From: Candidatus Hermodarchaeota archaeon | Lineage (GTDB): Archaea > Asgardarchaeota > Hermodarchaeia > Hermodarchaeales > Hermodarchaeaceae | Assembly (NCBI GenBank): GCA_016839995.1 | Contig: JAEOTD010000064.1 | Location: forward strand, 1-40,416 | Direction: 5' to 3' | Length of the DNA: 40,416 nucleotides | Shown here: piece by piece, positions 24,235 through 32,135 of the stretch | Layout of the letters: the number at the start of each line of letters is the position of its first letter | Position numbering within the stretch: the first letter of the stretch is position 1 | Notes under the pieces: model-generated | Seen by the model: only the letters and a program-made list of their open reading frames with translations | Told to the model about the DNA's origin: nothing | Database searches by the model: none | Made by a program: the position numbers and the translations under genes

Positions 24235-24885
24235 TTATGGGTCATTTGATACTTGGTACCGAGTTCCTCGGGTGAAGCTGGTTTTCCGTACAACCATATT
24301 CTTGGAAATCAATGACTCTAAGGCAATCTGAACCCGCGCTTGGGTCCATCCTGTTGAAAGCATTATTTGTTCCAGAGAAGCTTTTCCATCTTTTCGAGCT
24401 GCAACATCGAGAATGGTGGCTTCATCTTCACTGAGAAACTCATCACGTAGCTTAACAACCAGGGTTCCTTGGATTTCTTTAAGTTGGATCGTGTCTGCCT
24501 TCTCTAATTGTTTGAGGATTTTTTGAAATTCTTTTTGTGAGATTTTTCGGAATTGTTCGACTTCGTGAGTCTTAGAAAATAGGTCTGCCATTGTGACAGT
24601 GGTAGTTTGTGGGCCACTCACTTGCCCATGGGCTAATAGATATACTACATAGTCTGGTAGTGTTTGAGGGATATGGACCTCGATTTGAAATTCTTCTTTG
24701 AGTTGTTCAAGGCGAGTGCTTGATTCGGTGAATAATTCGGTTTTTTTGGGGGATTGTCTGTCCACTTGCTCTAGCCGGGTACGGAGTTCTTCATCCTTCG
24801 TTGGATCTTTAGCTGTTACTTTGGACTTGAGTCGTTTTCCATATCGTGAATAGGCTTCGTCGAGGTCATTTTCTTCAGAAGGCAT
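24235..24885 (-). CDS. Winged-helix-containing hypothetical protein
   Basis: A 216-residue protein with a charged N-terminal third (residues 1-70, Lys/Asp/Glu) and probably two winged-helix modules: one spanning about 75-150 (LPDYVVYLLAHGQVSG..., with KEFQKILKQLEKADTIQLKE) and one at 152-213 (DEATILDVAARKDGKASLEQ, then RVQIALESLISKNMVVRKTS). It could be a transcription regulator or a protein-protein scaffold such as ESCRT-II-like wHTH arrays, but I see no motif that decides. ATG 24885 has AGGTG ten bases upstream and a TATA-like ctttaaaag near 24933-24941. Function unknown. Confidence 0.72.
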   Translation of the reverse strand: MPSEENDLDEAYSRYGKRLKSKVTAKDPTKDEELRTRLEQVDRQSPKKTELFTESSTRLEQLKEEFQIEVHIPQTLPDYVVYLLAHGQVSGPQTTTVTMADLFSKTHEVEQFRKISQKEFQKILKQLEKADTIQLKEIQGTLVVKLRDEFLSEDEATILDVAARKDGKASLEQIMLSTGWTQARVQIALESLISKNMVVRKTSFTRGTRYQVSNDP

Positions 24886-25053
24886 TGGTGTGGCACCTAG
24901 GAGTTAGTTCATTATCTCTAAGAAGTGTCGCACTTTTAAAGCCTCGGAGCTGCTCACACCCAATAAGGGAGGTTACCGGTTTGGTTGAGGATTGCCCAAT
25001 GCGCCTTTCGACCCATGTATAGGCTAAAAACTGCAGTGAGAACAGCGTGACAG

Positions 25054-26451
25054 CTATATAAGATTCAGAGCTTGCTTGATGAGGTATAATCGCCGGGGAT
25101 TGGAGAGTAATGTGAGTGTCTGAAGGTCAAGGTTACTAGAATCCGTAGTGCCTTCTTCGATTACATGAGGTGCTGTTGACATACTTGGTCCTGAGGGCTC
25201 AAGAATTGAGGGGATGAATGGTTCAAACAAGTCTGGTTGGGATTGATAGAATATCGTTCCGTTATTTAGGCAAACGTCCGGAAAGCGAATTATGATATCT
25301 GTGAAGTTTTTCTTTATGCGGTCTACAAAGGGAGTTTGAATATCGATTTCGGCCTTTGGGAAGTGCATTGGTTGCTCTAAGACCGCTCCTGTATATCCAG
25401 ATTGTAGGAAAAACTCATTCTCCGGTGTGCTGAGATCTAGTAATGAGAAGGAGGCATTTGTAAATGAGGTGACGTTCAAATCGAACGTGTATCCCCAAGA
25501 TTGATTTTGGGACATAGATGTGGTTATTGGATTTGCTATGAATCCGATATGTGTCTCATTGTCAATGGAGTTTGATGAGGTAAGTGTTGGATCTAAAATG
25601 CTTCCGATTCGGTGGACGTCCTGAAGCGTAATGTTTGCTAACAGTGTGGTGTCATTAAACACCTGTTTATGGAAAAGGAGGTATGATTCGCCCCAGTTGT
25701 ATACGTTGGTCTCCCCAGGTTTCAGAGTGTTGAATGTAATGTTGCAGTAAACTGTCGTGGGGGTATTGTATGGGATTGTGTCATTTTCTGCTTGAATATC
25801 GAAGGTGAAAGTGTACATATCATCCATTGTATCGGTTTCAAGCCAGGTGTTTTCACTACTATTGAGCATATAGTTCCAAAAGAGTGAATAGTACCCTCGC
25901 ATTGTAGCACCCCCTCGAAAGTGACTTTCTTCATAATCGTAGATCATATTCGGATGGATATCACCAACGAAGTATTCGAAGGTATCAGCCCCCAAATCGG
26001 GTGGGACATAGTAAGCATTTCCGTAATAGTCGTAGAACACATAAGGGTCAAGAAACGTGAAATTCATCTGTCCAATGTCGAAATCACGGGTAATTGAAAT
26101 ATTAAGTGGTTGATCGCCACCAAAAGTACCTCCTGCATAGCGGCCCACCATGAAATCAACTCGAACCTGACCGGTGTCATTAATGTAGACGTAGAACGTG
26201 TCTTGTTGGAGAACATAAACTGCACCTGGGTTAGGTTCCGGAGGGATGGGGTCGGTTCTTGGCACGAGCCAAATGGCCCCCCCGATAATTACTGCAATTA
26301 AAATAACGACAAGCCCAGTTCGAACCCATCCAGGCATTCGTCGAGTTCGTTGTCTTTCTTTACGATCTCGTTTCCGCTGGAGCTTCTCTGGAACACGTTC
26401 GAGACGCTTCTGCTTTCGTTTCTTATCCTTCCGTTGTCGACGTGACACCAC
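25054..26451 (-). CDS. Membrane-anchored surface protein of unknown function
   Basis: The frame is open to 26598, but GTG 26451 (or 26448) has a GGTAGG element upstream and starts a natural N-terminus, VSRRQRKDKKRKQKRLERVP. This gives 465 residues: a strongly basic cytoplasmic leader of about 45, one transmembrane helix (WVRTGLVVILIAVIIGGAIWLVP) and a large extracytoplasmic part rich in Tyr, Phe, Asp and Thr with about fourteen N-x-S/T sites for N-glycosylation. No enzyme or adhesin motif is recognised. The polybasic leader suggests membrane contact. It is divergent from a wHTH gene 172 bp away; a TATA-like tttaaagt lies near 26555-26562 on the minus strand. Confidence 0.78.
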   Translation of the reverse strand: MVSRRQRKDKKRKQKRLERVPEKLQRKRDRKERQRTRRMPGWVRTGLVVILIAVIIGGAIWLVPRTDPIPPEPNPGAVYVLQQDTFYVYINDTGQVRVDFMVGRYAGGTFGGDQPLNISITRDFDIGQMNFTFLDPYVFYDYYGNAYYVPPDLGADTFEYFVGDIHPNMIYDYEESHFRGGATMRGYYSLFWNYMLNSSENTWLETDTMDDMYTFTFDIQAENDTIPYNTPTTVYCNITFNTLKPGETNVYNWGESYLLFHKQVFNDTTLLANITLQDVHRIGSILDPTLTSSNSIDNETHIGFIANPITTSMSQNQSWGYTFDLNVTSFTNASFSLLDLSTPENEFFLQSGYTGAVLEQPMHFPKAEIDIQTPFVDRIKKNFTDIIIRFPDVCLNNGTIFYQSQPDLFEPFIPSILEPSGPSMSTAPHVIEEGTTDSSNLDLQTLTLLSNPRRLYLIKQALNLI

Positions 26452-26623
26452 GAACAACCTACCTTTCAGGCGAGACCGTCGATTATGCTTCACGTATTTC
26501 AACCTTACGGCTACGGCTACACATAAGACTTCGAGACACATAACCGAGTTATCAGAAACTTTAAATGAACCACTGTGAACAAAGGTCGCGCCCTCCAATC
26601 ACTTTCCCTCGGGCAAAGAACAC

Positions 26624-27013
26624 GTGGCGATAACAGTGTCGAAGAAAGGAACCTCATCTGAAGAAACTCCCAAAGACTCAAAACCTGAAGAATCTGAAAA
26701 AGAAGCGCCCCCCATTGACGTTCCCGAAGAGGAGATCGAAGCGATCAAAGAGGAAATCAAAGAAGAACCTGTTGAAAAAGAGAAGCCCAAGGGAAAGAAA
26801 GAGTCGAAAAAACGGGCAAAACTCTCTGTTTTACAGGCGGCTGTTCTTGAAACCATTCGAGAACAACCCCAACGCCCTCGAGCTATTCAAACAATCATCC
26901 GCGGAACTGGTGGAATCGACATACCACGCAACGAAATTATTCGATCACTGAATGAATTGCGGCAAAAGGGGCTCGTTGATAAGGTCACAACGAAGGCTTG
27001 GCAGGCGAAATAG
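26624..27013 (+). CDS. Acidic-tail winged-helix protein
   Basis: A 129-residue protein starting at GTG 26624. Residues 1-66 are low complexity, with Glu and Lys blocks (EEEIEAIKEEIKEEPVEKEK), and 67-129 form a winged helix (LSVLQAAVLETIREQPQRPR ... EIIRSLNELRQKGLVDKV). Architecture fits a small DNA- or RNA-binding regulator with a charged flexible arm. The start has no clear Shine-Dalgarno and another in-frame start may be used. It converges on herA (23 bp between stops) and is divergent from the surface protein. Confidence 0.7.
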   Translation: MAITVSKKGTSSEETPKDSKPEESEKEAPPIDVPEEEIEAIKEEIKEEPVEKEKPKGKKESKKRAKLSVLQAAVLETIREQPQRPRAIQTIIRGTGGIDIPRNEIIRSLNELRQKGLVDKVTTKAWQAK

Positions 27014-27036
27014 TTCGACCTATTAGAAATAATGTA

Positions 27037-28566
27037 TCATCGGCCTTTTAGTTCGGCTAATGCACGCTCAGCAATATTCATAGCCTTTTGATATTTTTTC
27101 TCAGCTTTCTTGAGTTTTGCTTCGAGTTGATGAATCTTTGTGGCAAGCTTGGTATTCTCTTCTCGGAGATCATGAAGTTTCTGTTCAGCTGCTTTAAGCT
27201 CAGACCTTAGGGCGTGAACCTGTTGTGGCATCTGACCTCCATCCGCATTCGCGGTCAGTTGCTGGAACCGTTCAACTGCTGCCTTAATTCTACCAGAAAA
27301 ATCCGTACGCAAACGAATTCTACGTTTTTCCAATTCTTCTAAGGTTTGTTTTTCTGCGAAATCTAAGGGGTTAAACCCAGTTGCTCCGTGTGTAGTTTCT
27401 CGGCTTCGAACATCAAGAAACACTGGTACTTCAACAGCATCTCCAGCAATGATAGCTTGGCCGGTGTCGAGTCGTTGAATATCTTCAGCCCAATCTTTTG
27501 ACAAACCCTCTGTACTAGAGACGGTGATATCTACATCTCGGATATCGGTTAATTGGTGAATAATCCATGTCCCGACTTGACTCCGAACCGTGGTATCAAG
27601 AAGCTGTGGCTTCTGTGTAATTACTACGAGATTGGCTGCGAATTTACGTCCTTCTTGGGCAAATAAGCGCATCATACCCGTTGTAGCAGCTTTTCCCCGA
27701 TTTGGGGCTAAGGTATGGGCTTCATCAACAAAACAATAAAATGGTGGAATTTCTCGATTCACGGCTGCGTGATAAAGATCACTTAGGATTTCTTGAGAGA
27801 GCGCTTCTTGAACACCTAAATCAAGACCTCGAAAATTGATTATGGTTCCCTGCCCGGAGACAACCAAATCTTTGGGATGTGTTCCAAGTAGGGCTTCAAT
27901 GGGTAGGTCCGCACCAGGGTTAGCATGTAAATCTGCAAATTCAATGACGCTCATCTCGTAGCTACGGGGTTCAACTTTAAATCGATCATTACCTGACTCC
28001 GCCGGAATTTTTAGGCTTGAATATTCGCCATGACGATCTAAGACCACAATTGGAATACCCCTCTTTAGAAATTCTTCCATGATTACAGCGGTTGTGTAGC
28101 TTTTCCCACTTCCCGTTTTTCCTACTACAAACAAACGGCCCAATCGTTTTACCGGTAAGCGAACCGGCACTGTATTTCCAGAGATTTGACCGACATAAGT
28201 TCCCTCATCCACAGGAACATCTATTCCTAAAGCGGTACTAATGGTTCGCGGCGTTGCCTTATAGATCATCATCTCGGGATTAAAGGGGGTTCGAGGCATA
28301 GGACCAACAACACTACATTGCCCCAATGTTTTACCCCGTTCACGCCAAAGCTCCTTGCACAGAAGCAAGTACTCCTCACCCCGATGATTTATTGAAAGAA
28401 AATCATTTCGTCCCACTTCACCCTGCTTCGTTACCCGAATTTTCAATGTGTGAGTTGTTGTTTTCCCAACCACTTCGGCAACCGGATCAATTTGTGCAGG
28501 AGCCACTGATTCCGGAGAACCTTCAACAGATTTCTCTGGGTTTTCATCAGGTGGGTTCGAAGACAT
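27037..28566 (-). CDS. herA: HerA/VirB4-type P-loop ATPase with C-terminal coiled coil
   Basis: DNA translocase of the HerA-FtsK superfamily, which with NurA nuclease resects DNA ends in archaea. Counted from ATG 28566 (MSSNPPDEN), which has TTGAGG 9 bp upstream, the protein is 509 residues. Walker A is VVGKTGSGKSY at about 147-157; Walker B is FYCFVDEAHTLAP; the sensor region is NLVVITQKPQLL; an HAS-barrel-like N-terminal domain precedes. The last 80 residues (ELKAAEQKLHDLREENTKLA ...) are a coiled coil not present in the standard HerA and could mediate partner binding. No NurA, Mre11 or Rad50 is nearby. The promoter probably uses the aatttataat element at 28641-28650 (minus strand). Confidence 0.86.
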   Translation of the reverse strand: MSSNPPDENPEKSVEGSPESVAPAQIDPVAEVVGKTTTHTLKIRVTKQGEVGRNDFLSINHRGEEYLLLCKELWRERGKTLGQCSVVGPMPRTPFNPEMMIYKATPRTISTALGIDVPVDEGTYVGQISGNTVPVRLPVKRLGRLFVVGKTGSGKSYTTAVIMEEFLKRGIPIVVLDRHGEYSSLKIPAESGNDRFKVEPRSYEMSVIEFADLHANPGADLPIEALLGTHPKDLVVSGQGTIINFRGLDLGVQEALSQEILSDLYHAAVNREIPPFYCFVDEAHTLAPNRGKAATTGMMRLFAQEGRKFAANLVVITQKPQLLDTTVRSQVGTWIIHQLTDIRDVDITVSSTEGLSKDWAEDIQRLDTGQAIIAGDAVEVPVFLDVRSRETTHGATGFNPLDFAEKQTLEELEKRRIRLRTDFSGRIKAAVERFQQLTANADGGQMPQQVHALRSELKAAEQKLHDLREENTKLATKIHQLEAKLKKAEKKYQKAMNIAERALAELKGR

Positions 28567-28661
28567 CGTAATAAACCTCAAACGTGTAAAGCCCTTGAAA
28601 GCACGCCCTTATCATTTTATCCAAGATGCTTTCTCGACTGATTATAAATTGAGTTGTGGTG

Positions 28662-28669
28662 TTTATATT
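28662..28669 (+). promoter_or_regulatory. TATA-like element ahead of the 28690-28939 RNA candidate
   Basis: tttatatt lies about 25 bp before the first paired element of the structured region, as expected for a plus-strand RNA beginning near 28690-28693. Confidence 0.4.
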
Positions 28670-28689
28670 CCAAAAGAAGAAACTCATAG

Positions 28690-28939
28690 TAAGGTCCTGG
28701 GTTGGAACCGAGAACCAAGGTTATATCCAACCAGGCAACATCGCTGGAACGGCGAGTAGAGCCTTTGGAGCGATCTCAATGGAGACGCAATGAATTAGGA
28801 AATCTACCCAATCGGGTAGGTAGTTCACAGACTTCGTGTGTTTCCCCCACTGCACTACTAAATGTAATGCAGTGGGGAAGACATAACGGTTCCAAGGTCT
28901 CTCTTACATGTTGATTCAAGTCTAACAGAACACTTTTTT
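28690..28939 (+). ncRNA. Candidate structured RNA of unknown class (or long structured leader)
   Basis: The 392-bp gap between herA and the gene at 28974 has no plausible coding frame but is packed with stem-loops. Seen in sequence: ggttgg/ccaacc (28700-28705 with 28727-28732) with inner aacc/ggtt; tcgc/gcga (28741-28755); gcg-tctc/gaga-cgc (28770-28788, tetraloop aatg); ctaccc/gggtag (28804-28819); caca/tgtg (28826-28840); and a perfect 10-bp stem ccccactgca/tgcagtgggg (28845-28854 with 28868-28877). A 9-bp long-range helix ttggaaccg/cggttccaa (28702-28710 with 28887-28895) would close it. A T6 run at 28934-28939 fits an archaeal terminator. I do not recognise the family; RNase P and SRP RNA signatures are absent. 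Confidence 0.5.
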
Positions 28940-28973
28940 CCTCTTTTACCACAGTTGGTAAGAGGGTCCTATC

Positions 28974-29612
28974 GTGTCAACAGAGATTCCAATCGGGGAA
29001 CTATCACCTAGCCTGGCCTTTGGAGCCGCTTATTTTTGCATTTCATCCATCGGCACGCGTCTAACCAATATTGCAGAAACATATACCGAAGAAGGGTTCT
29101 TCGGTACCGCCACCGTTTCTTTCCGCATGCCCAGCACTGAAGTTCGACTTGAAGTAACACTCTTGGTTGACTCCAAAACTCCAACCATTCAACTTGATAT
29201 CTCAGGCGGAGATGAAGAAAAACGCCCTGACTATCTGAATGAAATCTCCCAACGAATCACTCAAACCCTTGAGCAATTCAGTAGCGTACCCGGAGTCAAA
29301 CTCTCCCATGCCTCCAAAGCCGTTGTTGTTGAACGAAAAATCGATGAAGCGCTTAACCAACTGCTCACAGATCCCGACCATCGAAAAGTCTATGTCCAAG
29401 TAGCTGACGCCCGCGAACGCCTAATTCGAATAGGCGGTGAATTTCAACCTGCCACCCTTGAAATGGGTGCCATCCTCGAACCGCTTGCCGACAAAACCGG
29501 ACCAATCCCTGAAGAAAATCGTGAAGAACTGGCACTTAATTTGCTCCGCTGGAAAAAACAAATCAAAAAAGTGGTTAACCAACTGACCACCGAAACCGAC
29601 GACGAAGACTAA
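28974..29612 (+). CDS. Hypothetical protein, two-part
   Basis: A 212-residue protein I do not recognise. It starts at GTG 28974 with agaggg eight bases upstream. Residues 8-105 alternate short hydrophobic strands (LEVTLLVDSKTPTIQLDIS) with polar loops; 106-212 are mainly helical (KIDEALNQLL, NLLRWKKQIKKVVNQL) and end in an acidic EDDED-like tail. No cysteine, P-loop or membrane helix. The codons of this gene are rich in C-ending forms compared with the flanking genes, as for a well-expressed protein. It directly follows the structured RNA region and may be transcribed with it. Confidence 0.75.
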   Translation: MSTEIPIGELSPSLAFGAAYFCISSIGTRLTNIAETYTEEGFFGTATVSFRMPSTEVRLEVTLLVDSKTPTIQLDISGGDEEKRPDYLNEISQRITQTLEQFSSVPGVKLSHASKAVVVERKIDEALNQLLTDPDHRKVYVQVADARERLIRIGGEFQPATLEMGAILEPLADKTGPIPEENREELALNLLRWKKQIKKVVNQLTTETDDED

Positions 29613-29623
29613 TCGTCTATAAG

Positions 29624-29848
29624 CTAGGCGCCATACCGCCACTTTTCCACTTTCTTATCCTTTTTAGTCTGCTTCTTGTAAACCTTGTAGTGCTTCTGAC
29701 AGAGGTAGATTCGGCGCGCACGATCCTCTTCAAAGGATGCCCCTGCACCCTGTAATGCTTCACGTGCCTTATCCGCAGAAACGGATCGGGTAGCCTTCTC
29801 ATCACACCCTCTTACACTACATATCGTGCCTTGCTTCACCTTTCCCAT
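29624..29848 (-). CDS. Small conserved archaeal zinc-binding-like protein
   Basis: Counted from ATG 29848 the protein has 74 residues: MGKVKQGTICSVRGCDEKAT, a helical middle, then YLCQKHYKVYKKQTKKDKKV and a C-terminal WRYGA. Two N-terminal cysteines and a later Cys-x-x-His form a probable zinc site, a pattern typical of small archaeal basic proteins of unknown role that probably contact RNA. ATG 29872 (eight residues longer, overlapping the upstream stop by 8 bp) is possible, but GGAG lies about nine bases before 29848. It is the last gene of the polyferredoxin unit by position, though its function seems unrelated. Confidence 0.78.
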   Translation of the reverse strand: MGKVKQGTICSVRGCDEKATRSVSADKAREALQGAGASFEEDRARRIYLCQKHYKVYKKQTKKDKKVEKWRYGA

Positions 29849-29864
29849 ACTAACACGCTCCACT

Positions 29865-30980
29865 CTACCCATATTCTACCTTCACGGAATCATGACCACA
29901 CTTTGCGACGCAATCAAGGCAGAGGATGCATTCGATGTCGTGGATAGGTCCAAAAGGTTTAGCCATGACATCAATGCCCACAGGACAGGCGGATTTACAT
30001 CGAGGAGAGTCGCAGGTGGGACCTAGACAGTCAGTGGCGCTGCGGCTGACAGTGAGGAAGCTGAATTGGCTTACGAGTCCCATCATAGCACCTGTGGGGC
30101 AGAACCAGCGACAAAAGGGTCGAGTGACGAAGAGGGCTAGGAGAAGAACTACGACAAGGAATCCTAGGCGGAGATACATTGGCCAGCCCCAAGCAATAAA
30201 GGGTGGGTTCCATTCTGTCAGGATGGGAGAAACGATGCCCCTAAGATACAAGTAGGGGAGAATAACGAAGAAGGTGCTTGCAGGATTAATCGTTGCCCAA
30301 AATGCTGTGGCAAAGGGAAGGGTCACAGCCCCTCTAAACCCTTCGTCAATTCCAAGAAAGGTCCAGATACCAAGCCAAGCAACAAGAAAGAGTATGACAA
30401 AGAGGATAACAAATTTTATACTCTTCAATCGGGTGTCCCATTGTTTAGAGGGTAATCTTTTTCGGATAGGCGTTAAAGCGAAGAGGTCTTGGACAAAGCC
30501 GAAGGGGCAGATCCATCCACAAAAACTGCGACCAACAAGGATTGGTACAATGAGGAGAACGCCAATTGCAATATAGGGAAAGATTCCCTGTTGTCCAAGA
30601 AACTGAATTATATCAAAGAAACCGATACTTGTTCCCTGAGCAATCCCCTGAGGCATCTCAAAGGGCATGGGGATGTATCCAAAGATGGGGATGAGCCAGG
30701 CAACACCTGAGAAAATAGTGCCCATAAGGGGGTCGTAGCCCAACACATACACGATGCCTGCATAGAATAAGACAAGGAATGCAACAAGCCCTACGATAAA
30801 TCGGATGACACGAATGGTAAGGAGTTCTTCAAAGGTTTTCTTTACCCAGTAGTGAAGGGTTTTGTGTGGACGTGATTTTTCTAAGAGTGTTTTCTTCCAC
30901 TGCGAAAGTCGGTGACCTATTCGGTCCCAGATGCGGTCATTTTCTCCTGCTGGTTCAATTTCCTTTTCGGTTTCACTCAC
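29865..30980 (-). CDS. NapH/MauN-type membrane polyferredoxin
   Basis: A membrane electron carrier. From GTG 30980 (VSETEKEIEPAG, with GAGGAG ten bases upstream) it has 371 residues. Five or six transmembrane helices (from about residue 65, IRVIRFIVGLVAFLVLFYAG) carry two membrane-side cysteine motifs, SFCGWICPFGFVQ and FCRWFCPTGAMM, and a C-terminal soluble part with CLGPTCDSPRCKSACPVGID and CILCLDCVAKCG, giving up to two more [4Fe-4S] clusters. The second of these has CILCLDCVAKCG rather than the standard CxxCxxCxxxCP, and an HDSVKVEYG tail. Likely transfers electrons between a quinone or membrane donor and a soluble acceptor. The partner reductase is not in the window. A 51-residue membrane gene precedes it. 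Confidence 0.84.
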   Translation of the reverse strand: MSETEKEIEPAGENDRIWDRIGHRLSQWKKTLLEKSRPHKTLHYWVKKTFEELLTIRVIRFIVGLVAFLVLFYAGIVYVLGYDPLMGTIFSGVAWLIPIFGYIPMPFEMPQGIAQGTSIGFFDIIQFLGQQGIFPYIAIGVLLIVPILVGRSFCGWICPFGFVQDLFALTPIRKRLPSKQWDTRLKSIKFVILFVILFLVAWLGIWTFLGIDEGFRGAVTLPFATAFWATINPASTFFVILPYLYLRGIVSPILTEWNPPFIAWGWPMYLRLGFLVVVLLLALFVTRPFCRWFCPTGAMMGLVSQFSFLTVSRSATDCLGPTCDSPRCKSACPVGIDVMAKPFGPIHDIECILCLDCVAKCGHDSVKVEYG

Positions 30981-30993
30981 AGTAGTTATCTCC

Positions 30994-31149
30994 TCAAGGT
31001 GGTATCGGTTGTGGGAAGAAAGGCGCATACGCATCAGAAAAGACCTGTACCCATGAACGTACAAGCTCATGCTGACCAAGTGATATTCCAAAGGCTAGAG
31101 CAGCTAACCCCACACATAAGATAGCAATGGCAATGACTCGTCGGTTCAT
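30994..31149 (-). CDS. 51-residue single-pass membrane protein upstream of the polyferredoxin
   Basis: A short reading frame begins at ATG 31149, which has a perfect GGAGGT eight bases upstream, and ends with TGA at 30994-30996. The peptide opens with NRRVIAIAILCVGLAALAFG, a positively charged signal-anchor helix, then LGQHELVRSWVQVFSDAYAP and FFPQPIPP. The TGA overlaps the TTGAGGAG that serves as the ribosome binding site of the polyferredoxin start, so the two genes are translationally coupled. Its small size keeps it out of most gene calls. Probable small membrane subunit or assembly partner of the polyferredoxin; function unproven. Confidence 0.75.
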   Translation of the reverse strand: MNRRVIAIAILCVGLAALAFGISLGQHELVRSWVQVFSDAYAPFFPQPIPP

Positions 31150-31243
31150 CCGTAATGACCTCCGGTGAGAGGTTCAGAATTACACTAGCGTATAAAATGT
31201 TTTGTGTTCGGGTGATTCTTCTGTGGAGATGAAATCAAACGGA

Positions 31244-31999
31244 CTAGAAATCTCGGAGTACGGCTTCAAAGATTTCAACTTGGTGACCAAGTATTTTTGC
31301 TCGTTTTTCCAAATTTTCTTTGCGTGATTTGTAATCAGTCTCTTTGACTTCTCCTACAGAGTGACGAGCATCTAACAGGGATAATTCATCTCGCACTGCT
31401 TTGTATTGGGCTTTAAGTAACGCAAGCCATTCACGGGCTAATACAACTTTTTCTTGGTATTGGGCATCACTCTCTGCCATACCTTGCTCATATTCATCTT
31501 GAAGCCGAATATAGACGCTTTCTCGAACCTTGCCACTTTCTTTGAGTTCTTCCAGCTTCTCGCTTCTTTCTTTCAGTCGTTGCCGTTCTTTACCTGCTTT
31601 TTCAAAGTCAAATTCCTTAACCTTAGACTTGAGCTTCCTTTCCTTTGTCTTCAAGGCTTTGATTTTCTTTTGCAGAGGTTTGATTTCTTTCTCTAATTCT
31701 GCAATGGATCGGTCACCTTGCTCAAGCTCTTTTTCAAGCCGGTCTAACTCTTCCAGAAACTCAGATTCCTCGTCTTCAATTCCCATCAACTGAGCCCGAA
31801 TTTTCAGTTGCGCTAATACTTCTGCAGGAACCTCGGTCACCGGCTCTCGATCTGATACAACTGTTGGGGCAGCACGCCCAGTCGTTACAGGACGTGATAC
31901 TGGTGTTGACACAGGTGCACCGAGTTTCGACCCACAATACTTACAGAATTTGGCCGAATCCTTAACTGATTGCCCACAATTTGGACAGATACGTGACAT
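31244..31999 (-). CDS. Zinc-ribbon coiled-coil protein
   Basis: A 251-residue protein from ATG 31999, preceded by AGGTGAG. The frame extends upstream, but the ribbon starts right at the ATG: MSRICPNCGQSVKDSAKFCK and YCGSKL give two CxxC pairs. A Thr/Val/Pro linker (28-60) leads to a long coiled coil, about residues 75-185, rich in Glu, Lys and Leu (ELDRLEKELEQGDRSIAELE ... KKIKALKTKERKLKSKVKEF), and the C-terminal part has ARHSVGEVKETDYKSRKENL, which resembles a SHOCT-like helical hairpin. Divergent from the stomatin gene across 136 bp, so the two might act at membranes together. Function unknown. Confidence 0.75.
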   Translation of the reverse strand: MSRICPNCGQSVKDSAKFCKYCGSKLGAPVSTPVSRPVTTGRAAPTVVSDREPVTEVPAEVLAQLKIRAQLMGIEDEESEFLEELDRLEKELEQGDRSIAELEKEIKPLQKKIKALKTKERKLKSKVKEFDFEKAGKERQRLKERSEKLEELKESGKVRESVYIRLQDEYEQGMAESDAQYQEKVVLAREWLALLKAQYKAVRDELSLLDARHSVGEVKETDYKSRKENLEKRAKILGHQVEIFEAVLRDF

Positions 32000-32135
32000 A
32001 CACTCACCTGCCGAATTCCATGTAATTTCACGCCTAAAATCCTTCGCCACACCACGATTTTCCTGAGCAAACCCAAAAATGTCCGTAAAGTATATTCCTC
32101 TGAATTAAGCACCAATACATGAAGGGATAGGAAAT

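Noticed and set aside
24886..25053. Small gene in the 168-bp gap before the wHTH gene
   Set aside because: No frame with a start, RBS and reasonable composition; only a TATA-like element on the minus strand is seen.
26599..26856. Serine- and phenylalanine-rich minus-strand frame
   Set aside because: It is antisense to the Glu/Lys-rich arm of the wHTH protein, where GAA and AAA codons create Phe/Ser runs on the other strand.
27037..28566. Anti-phage defence system built on HerA
   Set aside because: HerA here has no nuclease, Sir2-like or other defence gene beside it; neighbours are housekeeping or unknown.
28690..28939. RNase P RNA or SRP RNA
   Set aside because: I looked for the conserved P4 strands of RNase P and the SRP domain IV loop and did not find them; only weak, partial matches such as aggaaatct and acagaac appear.
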